This document shows positions 11,372-23,000 of a stretch of 64,000 nucleotides of DNA, in pieces. Position 1 is the stretch's first letter. Every line of letters starts with the position of its first letter. A program made the translations under genes and the position numbers. Origin of the DNA: Chrysemys picta bellii (taxonomy: Eukaryota > Chordata > Testudines > Emydidae); the NCBI RefSeq assembly GCF_011386835.1, contig NC_088805.1, positions 16,674,836 to 16,738,835 of the forward strand. Reading direction: 5' to 3'. The notes beneath the pieces are model-generated. The model saw only the letters and a list, made by a program, of their open reading frames with translations. It was not told the origin of the DNA and searched no databases.

Positions 11372-12871
11372 ATATATATATATTTTGGAGGGGTCATGGG
11401 AGAGTTGTCATAGCTAATTCTGAAGACCCCCAACATGTTTTAGCCTAAGAAGATAATTTTGTCTTGCCTATCAATTTGCCTACTTCTAGAAATACTGCCT
11501 GCCAACCCATTGTACACTGATAGTTTTTAAGGGTGGACCTCTTCTAAAATTAAGTTTTGCAAATTCAACTTTCATTAGACTTTTTTAGTTTTCAGTGTAA
11601 TTCCATCTACTGTTCTATTAAGCAATCATTAATCTTTGGAGTATATCCATTTGGTATGAAGTCCTTTGGTGACTCTGCCCTGGTAAGCAGCTAGAACAGA
11701 GCTATCTCCAGTTGCCTCCATATAGTGTGAGGAAAGAGTTATATCTAGGGAGAACTAGCAACTAATCTTTGTAAGAGAAGAAATTAACCAGTATGACAAA
11801 TTTTCCTTTTCCCTCTTTTTTTCCTTTAATACTCTTAATCCTCTGAGTAGTTGTCACTACTTCTGTGAAGTGCCAAGGAATCTTTAATATTCAAAAGTGA
11901 TAAAGACCTCGTTTTACAGCTTATCCAGAAGATATTGCTTTCAGGATCAGTCAGCTATTGGTCCAGTACTGACTCAAAGGGAAGAGTACCACCCACTGAA
12001 TTATCAAGTTTCATTTCTTGCAACACATACTTTTTCTTTGGAAGTGTTGTATCAGAACATTGACTCTGCCTAGTTTAGTTGATCACCATCTAAAATAATG
12101 TGGTAGATTAACATTTTGCATTTCTTACCAGACTGTTCTTTACAATTCTGCATAACAAATGAGGAATATGTACATATGAATAACTAACAACAGTACACTG
12201 TTATCATATAGTGCCACTATGTTTAATGACTTCCTCTGCCAAACTTCAGAATTGTTCATAATGCCTGCAGTAGTCCTTGGTAGGACGTGGTAGGCATCTT
12301 TCATTCCCCTAAAGTCATTTTCTATGCAGCCACACTCTCTAGTCACATGACCTAGTCTAGTGTGTGTTGTCTGTGGAGCAATAACTAGCTTGATATGCTT
12401 TTTGCATCAGGATAAAGCCACTTGGTCTGCCTTGAGGGGTATACATAGAATTGTTTGCTTAACTGCAATTTCCTTTTCTCCTGGGCAAAATTAGTTAACC
12501 TGATGCTACAACAGAGGTCATGTGACTTAGGAGTGCATCTCATACCTAATTCTGCATTCAAAGAGCTTCACTTGCAGGTATGTACCTACCCTTTTTTTAA
12601 GAGTGAAAACATTTAGAACTGCTTTATAACATACTGACTATGTAGTGCAATACTTACCAGTTGTATGACATGGCTACAACAAGCAGTTATATTGGACTGT
12701 AATAGGCTTACTAAATATATTTAAAAAATCTTATTATTGACTGAATATTTGTTTTTAATGGACATATCTTAGACCTTCCCAATGCTATGAAACAGGAAGA
12801 GAGAGGGAACTGAATGGAGTTACTGTGTGTAGAAATTGGCTCTTGTTTACGTTCTACAAAACACGAAAAAG
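11372..12871. other. Non-coding DNA, nothing recognised
   Basis: AT-rich single-copy-looking sequence. No open frame longer than about 70 codons resembles a protein, and no repeat family was recognised. Confidence 0.5.
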
Positions 12872-12882
12872 CTTTGGAAGTA

Positions 12883-13038
12883 TAGAATCATAGAAATGAA
12901 GGTCTGGAAGGGACCTTAAGAGGCCATCTAGTCCACCCCCCTGCACTGAGGCAGGACCAAGTACACCCGGACCATCCAGGATAGATGTTTATCTAACCTG
13001 CTCTTAAAAACCTACAGTAACGGGTATTCCACAGTCTC
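12883..13038 (-). mobile_element. CR1 LINE 3' fragment flanked by an 11-bp direct repeat
   Basis: On the + strand it begins TAGAATCATAGAAATGAAGG and continues AGGGACC...GGCCATCTAGTCCA...GCACTGAGGCAGGACCAAG, the reverse complement of a CR1 3' end. CTTTGGAAGTA occurs at 12872-12882 and again at 13039-13049, directly abutting both sides, so the short 5'-truncated copy appears to have made an 11-bp target duplication. Confidence 0.88.
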
Positions 13039-13049
13039 CTTTGGAAGTA

Positions 13050-13731
13050 CTCTAACTATAAGTTTGGTTGTCATTGTCTAGCACTATCAGAAAGCAGAGT
13101 TGCAATACATTTGCAGTGTAACCTTCAGTAATGTTTAAAGAAAAACAGCTTCCCAGCTACAAAGTAAATATCTGACTTCTTAGGCAGGATTTTGAGTACT
13201 ATCTCATAATTGATGGCACATTTTATCATGAATCTCTGCTCCCGTCTATTCCTGCCACTTGTAATCCATCTTTTCTGAATAAATCAGAAACTGAGCATGC
13301 CAACATGACCATTCTGAACAGGAGGTACTGTAGTTATTTATAATAGCACATGTATGGTACTTAACATCTTGAAAGTGCTGAACAAGCATTATGGACTATA
13401 TGTTTGCAGTGCACTGATACAATATCCTCCATAGAGTGAGCTTTATATACTGATTAATGCTGGAGATTAGTCATTTACAGTTATAGATTTAGTTCTGCCA
13501 CTGAAGTATCATTTCTCTCTCCCAGTCCTTGGGCAAGTTACTTAAATTCCCTCTACCTCAGCTTCCCAGTCTGTAAAATTGTTATATATTTGAAATAGAA
13601 ACATGAAAAAAGATAACATAATGGAGAATAAAATTAATGGTGTTATGCATAATGAAATTACTATCTGTGAGCAAACACACTAATTGCTAAAGTTGTAATT
13701 TATCTGCAGCTTCAGTGCTAAAATAAGCTGC
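13050..13731. other. Non-coding DNA, nothing recognised
   Basis: AT-rich sequence between a CR1 fragment and the left end of an old DIRS element. No gene or repeat family was recognised. Confidence 0.5.
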
Positions 13732-14115
13732 TCTTTGAGTGTCCTCTGCATATTCCCACTCATGGAATGTGCTGGAAGGTGCAGCTCTGATGATGGAACG
13801 GTCTTGTAGCAATGCTTGTTGGAGTATTGTTGGCCTCTCCCACACTTTACCTCTCAAGTCCTGAATATTCTTAGTATGAGGCTATAAAAGAGCGGTTGGG
13901 ACCCCAGCTGCCTCAGTTCTTTCCAACAGCAGCAGCAGATGGCCATAAACCTGACTAGATCCATCAGATCTAGATCTTCTCTCTAAGAGAGAGCCATTGA
14001 CATAGCTTAATATTCTTAGGTGTTAGTTCTGGTGTTAAGGTTAGTTAGTCTGTTTCTTATTTGATTCTAAAAGTTTAATATTTTAGTTCATATCTTTGGT
14101 TCCGCTCCCCAGATC

Positions 14116-14200
14116 CATGGTGGATATGATAGCTAAAAGACCCGATTTCAAGAGGTACGCCTCTTGTCCATCACCCTTCTAATGGTGATGGCTTGTTTAG
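14116..14200 (+). pseudogene. Gag start remnant of the old DIRS
   Basis: ATG at 14116 gives MVDMIAKRPDFKRYASCPSP before a stop. It matches the start of the young DIRS gag in layout (a short lead, then PGFK.CASC). The rest of gag, about 2.5 kb in the young copies, is reduced to a few hundred unrecognisable bases. Confidence 0.5.
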
Positions 14201-14546
14201 TAATAAAACAGATGAAACACTAAAGGAAACTAAAGATGCAAGATCATTAGGTGTCTCCCAACCTGCAAGAAGAAGGACCTCAGGATGTGTCTTTGGGTAT
14301 CATAATAGACCCTTCTGCTTCCTTGTCTCATTTTTCCCAAAGGCATGAGTTTCAACAACAGTAACCACCTCCTTCACAGCCATAAAAGAGGAGAAAGTAT
14401 TTTAAACACAGAATGAAAGGGAAGGAACTTTCAGCCTAGTCTTCAGGATTGAACGTCAGCCCTCAAGTTTTATGTGAGGTTGGAGAGCTTCAGCTAACCC
14501 TCGTCTCCACCTTTCCCACTTTGTCAACGCTTGGCGTTGCAGCACA

Positions 14547-15810
14547 TCAGACAAATAGATTCTGGTGCTAATAAAAGATGGATATGTCATTCAATTCAAT
14601 TCCATACTCCACCTAACTCTCCTTCCCCTCTCACAAGACTTTTTTAAGATTGGAGGTTCACTCCCTTTTGGAAGCAGGAGGAACAGAGAAGATGCCACGG
14701 GAATTCAGAAGTCAAAGTTCTTTCTTCCATATCAGAAAATATTTGGACTAAAATGTAGGGCTTTATCGCATATTAGAATCTATAGAAGCACATTTTCTTT
14801 ATCAGAAAGTTCCAATTCTGCATGTTTACACTAGTATCCATTATACTTTCGCTAACTACCCAAGATTGTTTTCAGCTTGTGAGCTGAAAGATGCATATTT
14901 CCATATCTCCTTCAGACCCAGGCACCACAAGTACCTTCATTTTCTGATTGAAGAAGACCATTTCCAGTACAAAGTCTTACCTTTTGACATATTTGCTGCT
15001 CCCTGGGTATTTACAACGTTTCTATCCATAGTAGCAGCTCATTTAAGATGCCAGGATATATCCATTTACGCTTATTTAGACAACTGGCTGATCAAAGCCT
15101 AATCAGAAGAAGGCCTTTCCAAGGACATAGCTTATACCTGTTCCCTCCTCAAGATGTTAATAGCTTATTTAAAAAAAAAAAATTCTGCTGCCTACTCAAA
15201 GGATTCACTTTCTAGGATCAGTTCTAGGGTAGGCAGAGCTTTTCTGCCAGAAGACAGATTTCTGAAGCTTCAGTGCATTATAGCAGTGTATCACCAGAAT
15301 CCTACTCTGAAAAATTTTTTTTTTACAGTTCTCATGGGACTTATGGCTGCAATCACTTATGACAACTTCTTACTCTCAGCTCAGGATGAGAAGTCTTCAA
15401 CATTAAATTACAGACCAAATGCAGCATTAAATTACAGATCAAACGCAGACAGCATATATACATGATTGACCATCCCATAAAAGATATTTCTGTTCTTGAC
15501 ATGACATGGTGGACTCAGTGTTGCAACATTCTAAGAGGGGTAGCTTTAAACCCGCCATCTCCATTGGAAAATTGCCTCAGATGCTTCCAACCAGGGATAG
15601 CAGCGCATTTCAGCAAATTAACAGCTGTAGCCAGCCATTGGAATTCCCAAGAAAAGATACTGCATATAAATATCTTTGAGTTGAAAGCAATCTATTATGC
15701 CCTCAAATCTTTTCTACCTCAGATCCAAAATAAGGCAGTACAGATCTTCATAGACAATATAAGGGCAATATGTTGCATGAACAAACAGGGAGAGATTGAC
15801 CCTTCCTAGC
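14547..15810 (+). pseudogene. RT and RNase H remnant of the old DIRS
   Basis: Segments 14565-14834, 14866-15102, 15154-15465 and 15462-15809 together follow the DIRS pol order. LKDAYFHISFRPRHHKYLHF and YKVLPFDIFAAPWVFTTF match the RT palm of the young copies. The active-site box reads YAYLDNWL instead of YLDDWL, so one catalytic aspartate has become asparagine. The RNase H part keeps HINIFELKAIYYALKSFL and FIDNIRAICCMNKQGE. Stops and shifts separate the pieces. Homology breaks off near 15810, where inserted sequence begins. Confidence 0.85.
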
Positions 15811-16005
15811 TGTGCCTGAGACAACAGCCTGGTGGCCAACTGAGCAATCTTGAGGATCCATAGGTCTGGAGCCTGGTCCACATTGCCACTTGATAGCCCT
15901 GGTGAAGTGGTGAACAGTGGTCTGTGCCCCTTGTGTGCTCAAGCACTGCTGGATGTCCTGCCCATGGAGACCATAATGAACTGGTCCCTACTGCATTCCC
16001 TGATT
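15811..16005. repeat. Unassigned block inserted in the old DIRS
   Basis: DIRS RNase H homology stops near 15810 and this stretch does not match DIRS, CR1 or the Tigger-like element. It may belong with 17594-17984 as one older insertion later split by CR1 and the Tigger-like element. That is inference from position only. Confidence 0.35.
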
Positions 16006-16836
16006 ACATAAGAACAGCCATATTGGGTCAGACCAAAGGTCCATCTAGCCCAGTATCCTGTCTTCTGACAGTGGCCAATATCAGGTGCCCCAGAGGGAAT
16101 GAACAGAACAGATAATCATCAAGTGATCCACCCCCTGTCATCCACTCCCAGCTTGTGGCAAACAGAGGCTAGGAACACCATCCCTGCCCATCCTGGCTAA
16201 TAGCCATTGATGGACCTATCCTCCATGAACTTACCTAGTTGTTTTTTGAACCCTCTTATAATCTTGGCCTTCACAACATCCTCTGGCAAGGAGTTCCACA
16301 GGTTGACTGTGCATTGTTTGGGGAAAATTACATCCTTTTGTTTGATTTAAACCTTCTGCCTGTTCATTTCATTTGGTGATCCCCTAGTTCTTGTGTTACG
16401 AGAAGGCATAAATAACACTTCCTTATTTACCTTCTCTGTACCAGTCATGATTCTATAGTCCTCTATCATATCCCACCTTAGTCATCTCTTTTCCAAGCTG
16501 AAAAGTCCCAGTCTTATTAATCTTTCCTCATATGGGAGCTGTTCCATACCCCTAATCATCTTTATTGCCCTTTTCTGAACCTTTTCCAATTCCAATATAT
16601 CTCTTTTAAGATGGAGCAACCACATCTGCATGTAGTATTCAAGATGTGGGAGTACCATGGATTTATATAGATGCAATATGATATTTTCTATCTTATCTAC
16701 CCCTTTCTTAATGATTCCCAACATTCTGTTTGCCGTTTTGACTGCTGCCATGTAGTTTTGTATCATCTGCAGATTTTGCCCCCTTACTGTTTTACCCCTT
16801 TTTCCAGAACATTTATGAATATGTTGATTAACTCAT
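16006..16836 (-). mobile_element. CR1-type LINE 3' part, inverted
   Basis: On the + strand it starts TACATAAGAACAGCCATATT and GGGTCAGACCAAAGGTCCAT, a common turtle CR1 3' end read backwards. The minus strand 16766-16482 encodes the ORF2 C-terminus: KTANRMLGIIKKG, LPHLEYYMQMW, ELEKVQKRAIKMIRG, YEERLIRLGLFSLEKR. The part beyond 16740 jumps to another CR1 segment (TTTTGTATCATCTGCAGATT), suggesting an internal deletion. Confidence 0.88.
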
Positions 16837-16844
16837 TCACACTA

Positions 16845-17591
16845 CAGTAGAACCTCAAAGATATGAACACCAGAATTACAGACCGACCGGTCAACTGGAC
16901 ACATGGCAATCAGGCAGCAGCAGAGACAAAAAAAACCCCCAAACCAGCAAGTACTGTACTGTACTGTACCCGTATTGCATCTTAAAGGTAAGCACATCTG
17001 AGCTGCCTCTCCTCACCCCCACCCTCTACTTGCCACAGGTGGGGCATCCGCTTACAGGTAGGAGGTGAAGATGCTGAGGTTCACAGGCATAGCTGTGAGC
17101 CCCCGAGCAGGAGAAGCACTGGGCCTGTGCTGCTTTCCTACACTGGGAAGGGGAAAGCTCAGTCCGAATCCGAGAAAGAAACTTCCCCAACCCAGCTGTT
17201 GATGCTGCAAGAAAACTGCCAGTGCTGGGGCAGGAGCTGCTACTGGAATCTGGCCTGGAGTGTGAGCTGCTGGAGCCAGAGCTTGAGCTCCTGCCTGTAT
17301 ACTGCACTTTGGAGGAGTGGCTCAGTTTTAAAGGGCTACAACCTGCACTGTGCGCCCACTGACACCAGTGTCCCAGGGTGCCTCACTCATCACTCTTGCA
17401 GCCAGGGGGCTAGAACCAGCTGCTTCTCCCCACCCCCACTTGCTGGGCAGCCCCAGATGGGTAGGAAGGGAAGATGCTAAGGTTTCAGGACAGCTATTAG
17501 CCCCGCTCTGAGCAGTCTGCCCTGAGGAGCATCCCATAATGACTTGTTCAGCTTCCATTCCCGAGGTGTCCGTAACTCTGAGGTTCTACTG
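16845..17591. mobile_element. Tigger-like non-autonomous DNA transposon with TA duplication
   Basis: The ends are inverted repeats of about 27 bp: CAGTAGAACCTCA begins the left end and its complement TGAGGTTCTACTG closes the right, with about four mismatches further in. TA flanks both sides (16843-16844 and 17592-17593), the target of Tc1/mariner-type elements. The 747-bp body is GC-rich with no transposase reading. The superfamily follows from the TA site; the Tigger label rests on terminal similarity only. Confidence 0.82.
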
Positions 17592-17593
17592 TA

Positions 17594-17984
17594 TTTAAAG
17601 CCTAGGGAAATCACCTGGAAGCTGTCTGTGCAGTTAGGTAGATCCCCAGCTTGCTGCTACAAACAGACCCTGCTGCCCTGTTCCTGATACCTTGCCTTGC
17701 TCCTGGTCCCAGTTCATGGTTTCCTAGTTCCCACTCTGCTCCTGACACCTCTCCTGGCCTCAGTTCTACTAACCCTACCTTGGCTGACTAATTGTCAATG
17801 AGCTGCATCGGATTGGAGCCCTTGACTCCCACCTGATCCTCTGGCATGACACTAGTATGGGCTGTTGCTTCTGGTCTTGACACTCTAGACTGAACTCAGA
17901 CTACATTGAGTCCCCTGCAACTCAGATCCCAGCCTCAACCCATGCCCCATAGCCAGGATCCTGATAGCAGGGATGTAATAGAAC
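17594..17984. repeat. Unassigned inserted sequence in the old DIRS
   Basis: Not DIRS-like and without coding potential. DIRS homology resumes at about 17985. The block is rich in CTG and CCT words. Its family is not recognised. Confidence 0.35.
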
Positions 17985-18942
17985 TGAATGAATGGTCATT
18001 AAAGAAATCAGTGGTAGACAAGTTCTTCACTGCGTGGGGGTATCTGGACATAATCTTGAGAAATCTTGCCTATTAAAAGTGCAGCAAATATTGATTTATT
18101 GTAGAAAACAGTCAACTCGAAAGTGCTATGATCTCAAATGGAGTAGGCCTTGTAAAGTGGGCAAATGATATGTTTATAGATCCACCATTTGTACCAGTTC
18201 AGTCTATTCTTGAATACTTACTTCAGTTAAAGCTATTAGAAATGTCTATATCCTCTTTGAAAATCTACGTAGCAGCTATTGCTGCCCACCATGCATTGGT
18301 AGATAAGTCAATTCTTTGTGCATGATACAGTAAAGAAATTTATGAAAGGACTTGTCAATATGTATCCACTGATAAAGGGTTCAGTACCATCATAAGATCT
18401 CAATTTAGTCCTTTATGGAGCTAATGAAATCTCTCTTTGAGAGTGTTCTTTGTTTCACCTGTCTATTAAAACTGCTTTCATCATAGCCATCATGTGGGCT
18501 AGATGAATGACTGACTGAGCTACATGCTTCATGGCTAATCCTTCATTCAATGTCTTTCACAAATATAAAGTACTGCTTCATCCTAATCCTAGATTCCTCC
18601 CCAAAATGGTATCTGACTTCATCTTAATCAAACTATTAATCTGCCAGTATTTTTCCCAAGACCTCATGCTCTTATGGGTGAGTCAAAGCTGCATACTTTG
18701 AATGTTAAAGGAGATTTGGCTCACTCACTATCCTAACAAAACCAAGGAATGTTGCAAGTCTCCTAATCTCTTTATTTCATATGCAGACAACTATAAGGGA
18801 CGCACAGTCACTGCACAGACGCTCTCTAGATGAGTTAGATGGTCCATAGAGGAAAGCTATAAAGTAGCATTTATTCCACAATCTGTAGGAGTTAAGTCAT
18901 GCTCTGTTATATCAATGGCAACTCCACAGCATGTCTTTAGGT
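17985..18942 (+). pseudogene. Methyltransferase-like and recombinase remnant of the old DIRS
   Basis: From 17985 the reading LNEWSLKKSVVDKFFTAWGY matches the young copies where pol passes from RNase H to the methyltransferase-like region; that region is then mostly deleted. From about 18100 the tyrosine recombinase N-terminus begins, with PVQSILEYLLQLKLLEMSIS followed by LKIYVAAIAAHHAL matching ILEYLLSLKQQGLAIS and IRVHLAAISAFH. It runs, with stops, to 18942, where the hAT insertion cuts it. The C-terminal part resumes at 23346. It cannot be functional. Confidence 0.82.
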
Positions 18943-19192
18943 TAGGGCTGTCAATTAATCACAGTTAACTCACGCGATTAACTCAAAAAAAAATGAATGA
19001 CTATTTATCGCCATTTTAATCACACAGTTAAACAATAGAATACCAATTGAAATGTATTAAATATTTTTGGATGTTTTTCTACATTTTCAAATATATTGAT
19101 TTCAGTTACAACACAGAATACAAAGTGTACAGTGCTTACTTTATATTATTTTTTATTACAAATATTTGCACGGTCAAAATGATAAACAAAAG

Positions 19193-21865
19193 ATTGGAAT
19201 AACAGAGACTTGGTGGGATAACTCACATGACTGGAGTACTGTCATGGATGGATATAAACTGTTCAGGAAGGACAGGCAGGGCAGAAAAGGTTGGGGAGTT
19301 GCGTTGTATGTAAGAGAGCAGTATGACTGCTCAGAGCTCCGGTATGAAACTGCAGAAAAACCTGAGTCTCTGGATAAAGTTGAGAAGTGTGAGCAACAAG
19401 GGTGATGTCGTGGTTGGAGTCTGCTATAGGCCACCAGACCAGGGGGATGAGGTGGACGAGGCTTTCTTCCGGCAACTAGCCGAAGTTGCTAGATCGCAGG
19501 CCCTGGTTCTCATGGGAGACTTTAATCACCCTGATATCTGCTGGGAGAGCAATACAGCGGTGCACAGACAATCCAGGAAGTTTTTGGAACGTGTAGGGGA
19601 CAATTTCCTGGTGCAAGTGCTGGAGGAACCAACTAGGGGCAGAGCTTTTCTTGACCTGCTGCTCACAAACAGGGAAGAATTAGTAGGGGAAGCAAAAGTG
19701 GATGGGAACCTGGGAGGCAGTGACCATGAGATGGTCGAGTTCAGGATCCTTACACAAGGAAGAAAGGAGAGCAGCAGAATACGGACCCTGGACTTCAGAA
19801 AAGCAGACTTTGACTCCCTCAGGGAACAGATGGGCAGGATCCCCTGGGAGAATAACATGAAGGGCAAAGGGGTCCAGGAGAGCTGGCTGTATTTTAAAGA
19901 ATCCTTATTGCGGTTGCAGGAACAAACCATCCCGATGTGTAGAAAGAATAGTAAATATGGCAGGCGACCAGCTTGGCTAAACTGTGAAATCCTTGTTGAT
20001 CTTAAACGAAAAAAGAAGCTTACAAGAAGTGGAAGATTGGACAAATGACCAGGGAGGAGTATAAAAATATTGCTCAGGCATGCAGGAGTGAAATCAGGAA
20101 GGCCAAATCACACTTGGAGTTGCAGTTAGCAAGAGATGTTAAGAGTAACAAGAAGGGTTTCTTCAGGTATGTTAGCAAGAAGAAGAAAATCAAGGAAAGT
20201 GTGGGCCCCTTACTGAATGAGGGAGGCAACCTAGTGACCAAGGATGTGGAAAAAGCTAATGTACTCAATGATTTTTTTTTTTGCCTCTGTCTTCACGAAC
20301 AAGGTCAGTTCCCAGACTGCTGCACTGGGCAGCACAGTATGGGGAGAAGGTGACCAGCCCTCTGTGGAGAAAGAAGTGGTTCGGGACTATTTAGAAAAAC
20401 TGGACGTGCACAAGTCCATGGGGCCGGATGCGCTGCATCCGAGGGTGCTAAAGGAGTTGGTGGGTGAGATTGCAGAGCCATTAGCCATTATTTTTGAAAA
20501 CTCATGGCGATCGGGGGAGGTCCCAGATGACTGGAAAAAGGCTAATGTAGTGCCCATCTTTAAAAAAGGGAAGAAGGAGGATCCGGGGAGCTACAGGCCA
20601 GTCAGCCTCACCTCAGTCCTTGGAAAAATCATGGAGCAGGTCCTCAAGGAATCAATTATGAAACATTTAGAGGAGAGGAAAGTGATCAGGAACAGTCAGC
20701 ATGGATTCACGAAGGGGAAGTCGTGCCTGACTAACCTAATTGCCTTCTATGAGGAGATAACTGGCTCTGTGGATGAGGGGAAAGCAGTGGATGTGTTATT
20801 CCTTGACTTTAGCAAAGCTTTTGATACGGTCTCCCACAGTATTCTTGCCACCAAGTTAAAGAAGTATGGGCTGGATGAATGGACTGTAAGGTGGATAGAA
20901 AGCTGGCTAGATCATCGGGCTCAACGGGTAGTGATCAACGGCTCCATGTCTAGTTGGCAGCCGGTTTCAAGCGGAGTGCCCCAAGGGTCGGTCCTGGGGC
21001 CGGTTTTGTTTAATATCTTTATTAATGATCTGGAGGATGGTGTGGACTGCACTCTCAGCAAGTTTGCAGATGACACTAAACTAGGAGGCGTGGTAGATAC
21101 ACTAGAGGGTAGGGATCGGATACAGAGGACCTAGACAAATTAGAGGATTGGGCCAAAAAAAACCTGATGAGGTTCAACAAGGACAAGTGCAGAGTCCTGC
21201 ACTTAGGACGGAAGAATCGCATGCACTGCTACAGACTAGGGACCGAATGGCTAGGTAGCAGTTCTGCAGAAAAAGACCTAGGGGTCACAGTGGACGAGAA
21301 GCTGGATATGAGTCAACAGTGTGCTCTTGTTGCCAAGAAGGCTAACGGCATTTTGGGCTGTATAAGTAGGGGCATTGCCAGCAGGTCGAGGAATGTGATC
21401 GTTCCCCTTTATTCGACATTGGTGAGGCCTCATCTGGAGTACTGTGTCCAGTTTTGGGCCCCACACTACAAGAAGGATGTGGAAAAATTGGAAAGAGTCC
21501 AATGGAGGGCAACAAAAATGATTAGGGGTCTGGAGCACGTGACTTATGAGGAGAGGCTGAGGGAACTGGGATTGTTTAGTCTCCAGAAGAGAAGAATGAG
21601 GGGGGATTTGATAGCAGCCTTCAACTACCTGAAGGGGGGTTCCAAAGAGGATGGAGCTCGGCTGTTCTCAGTGGTGGCAGATGACAGAACAAGGAGCAAT
21701 GGTCTCAAGTTGCAGTGGGGGAGGTCCAGGTTGGATATTAGGAAAAACTATTTCACTAGGAGGGTGGTGAAACACTGGAATGTGTTACCTAGGGAGGTGG
21801 TGGAGTCTCCTTCCTTGGAGGTTTTTAAGGCCCGGCTTGACAAAGCCCTGGCTGGGATGATTTAG
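19193..21865 (+). pseudogene. CR1 ORF2: endonuclease and reverse transcriptase
   Basis: The reading spans 19193-19405, 19323-20048, 20045-20353, 20244-21134 and 21167-21865, with a few frameshifts, one at a T run near 20272-20281. The N-terminal part is an apurinic-type endonuclease lacking its start ([37 protein letters not shown]). The RT part has [45 protein letters not shown] and the active site [10 protein letters not shown], with FADD at 21063-21074. The C-terminal part has [20 protein letters not shown] and [20 protein letters not shown]. In an intact element ORF2 nicks the target and reverse transcribes the element RNA in place. The shifts and truncation make this copy inactive. Confidence 0.93.
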
Positions 21866-21951
21866 TTGGGAATTGGTCCTGCTTTGAGCAGGGGGTTGGA
21901 CTAGATGACCTCTTGAGGTCCCTTCCAACCCTGATATTCTATGATTCTATG
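19193..21951 (+). mobile_element. CR1 LINE, 5'-truncated, inside the hAT left arm
   Basis: A 2.76-kb CR1 carrying most of ORF2 and the 3' end, which finishes GATATTCTATGATTCTATG. The hAT arm reads continuously if it is removed, and AAAAG flanks both sides (19188-19192 and 21952-21956), a possible 5-bp duplication. It is the youngest layer of the nest. Confidence 0.92.
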
Positions 21952-22108
21952 AAAAGAAATAGTATTTTTTCAGTTCACTTCATACAAGTACTGTAGTGCA
22001 ATCTCTTTATTGTGAAAGTGCAAATTACAAATGTAGAAATTTTTTTTGTTACATACCTGTACTCAACAAAACAATGCAAAACTTTAGAGCTTACAAGTCC
22101 ACTCAGTC

Positions 22109-22327
22109 CTATTTCTTGTTCAGCCAATCGCTAAGACAAACAAGTTTGTTTACATTTATGGGAGATAATGCTGCCTGCTTCTTATTTAAGGGGTCTCCTG
22201 AAAGTAAGAACAAGCATTCGCATCGCACTTTTGTAGCCGGCATTGCAAGATATTTGCGTGCCATATATGCTAAACATTTGTATGCCCCTTCGTGCTTTGG
22301 CCACCATTCCAGAAGACATGCTTCCAT
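22109..22327 (-). pseudogene. hAT transposase C-terminal segment, left-arm copy
   Basis: On the minus strand this reads LEWWPKHEGAYK, MARKYLAMPATKVRCECLFL, LSGDPLNKKQAALSP and KLVCLSDWLNKK. That is the hAT dimerisation region, where PATxxPCExLFSxSG is conserved. The same segment occurs on the + strand in the right arm, so this is part of the inverted arm. The arginine and cysteine changes in the core motif suggest decay. Confidence 0.8.
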
Positions 22328-22389
22328 GCTGATGATTAATTAAATTTGTGATTGAACTCCTTGGGGGAGACTTGTATGTCTCCTGCTCT

Positions 22390-23000
22390 GCTTTATCCAC
22401 ATTCTGCCATATATTTCATGTTACAGCAGTCTGAGATGATGACCCAGCACATGTTGTCCGTTTTAAGAACACTTTCACTGCAGATTTGACAAAATGCAAA
22501 GAAGGTACCAATGTGAGATTTCTAAAGATAACTACATCACTCAACCCAAGGTTTTAGAATCTCAAGTGCCTTCCAAAATCTTGAGAGGGATGAGGTGTGG
22601 AGCATGCTTTCAGAAGTCTTAAAAGAGCAACACTCCATTGCGGAAGCTACAGAACCCGAGCCACCATAAAAGAAAATCAGCCTTCTGTTGGTGGCATCTG
22701 ACCCAGACAATAAAAATGAACATGTGTTGGTCCACAATGCTTTGGATTGTTATTGAGCAAAGCCTGTCATCAGCATGGACGCATGTCCTCTGGAATGGTG
22801 GTTAAAGCATGAAGGGACATACAAATATTTAGCACATCTGGCACATAAATATCTTGCGACACCAGCTACAAAAGTGCCATGTGAACACCTATTCTCACTT
22901 TCAGGTGACATTGTAAAAAAGAAGTAGGAGGCATCCTCTATCTCCTGTAAATGCAAACAAACTTGTTTGTCTGAGCGATTGGCTGAACAAGAAGTAGGAC
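22390..23000 (+). pseudogene. hAT transposase remnant and C-terminal segment, right side
   Basis: From about 22390 the + strand has transposase-like words (VRFKNTFTADLTKCKEGTNV) with many stops. At 22775-23000 the C-terminal dimerisation segment reads MDACPLEWWLKHEGTYKYLA, HKYLATPATKVPCEHLFSLS and NKLVCLSDWLNKK across frame breaks. This appears to be the original orientation of the gene; the left-arm copy is its inverted duplicate. No N-terminal domain or catalytic part is left. Confidence 0.72.

Noticed and set aside
17026..17558. Serine-rich and other open frames on both strands inside the Tigger-like element
   Set aside because: They lie within the terminal-repeat-bounded element, are low in complexity and show no transposase motif.
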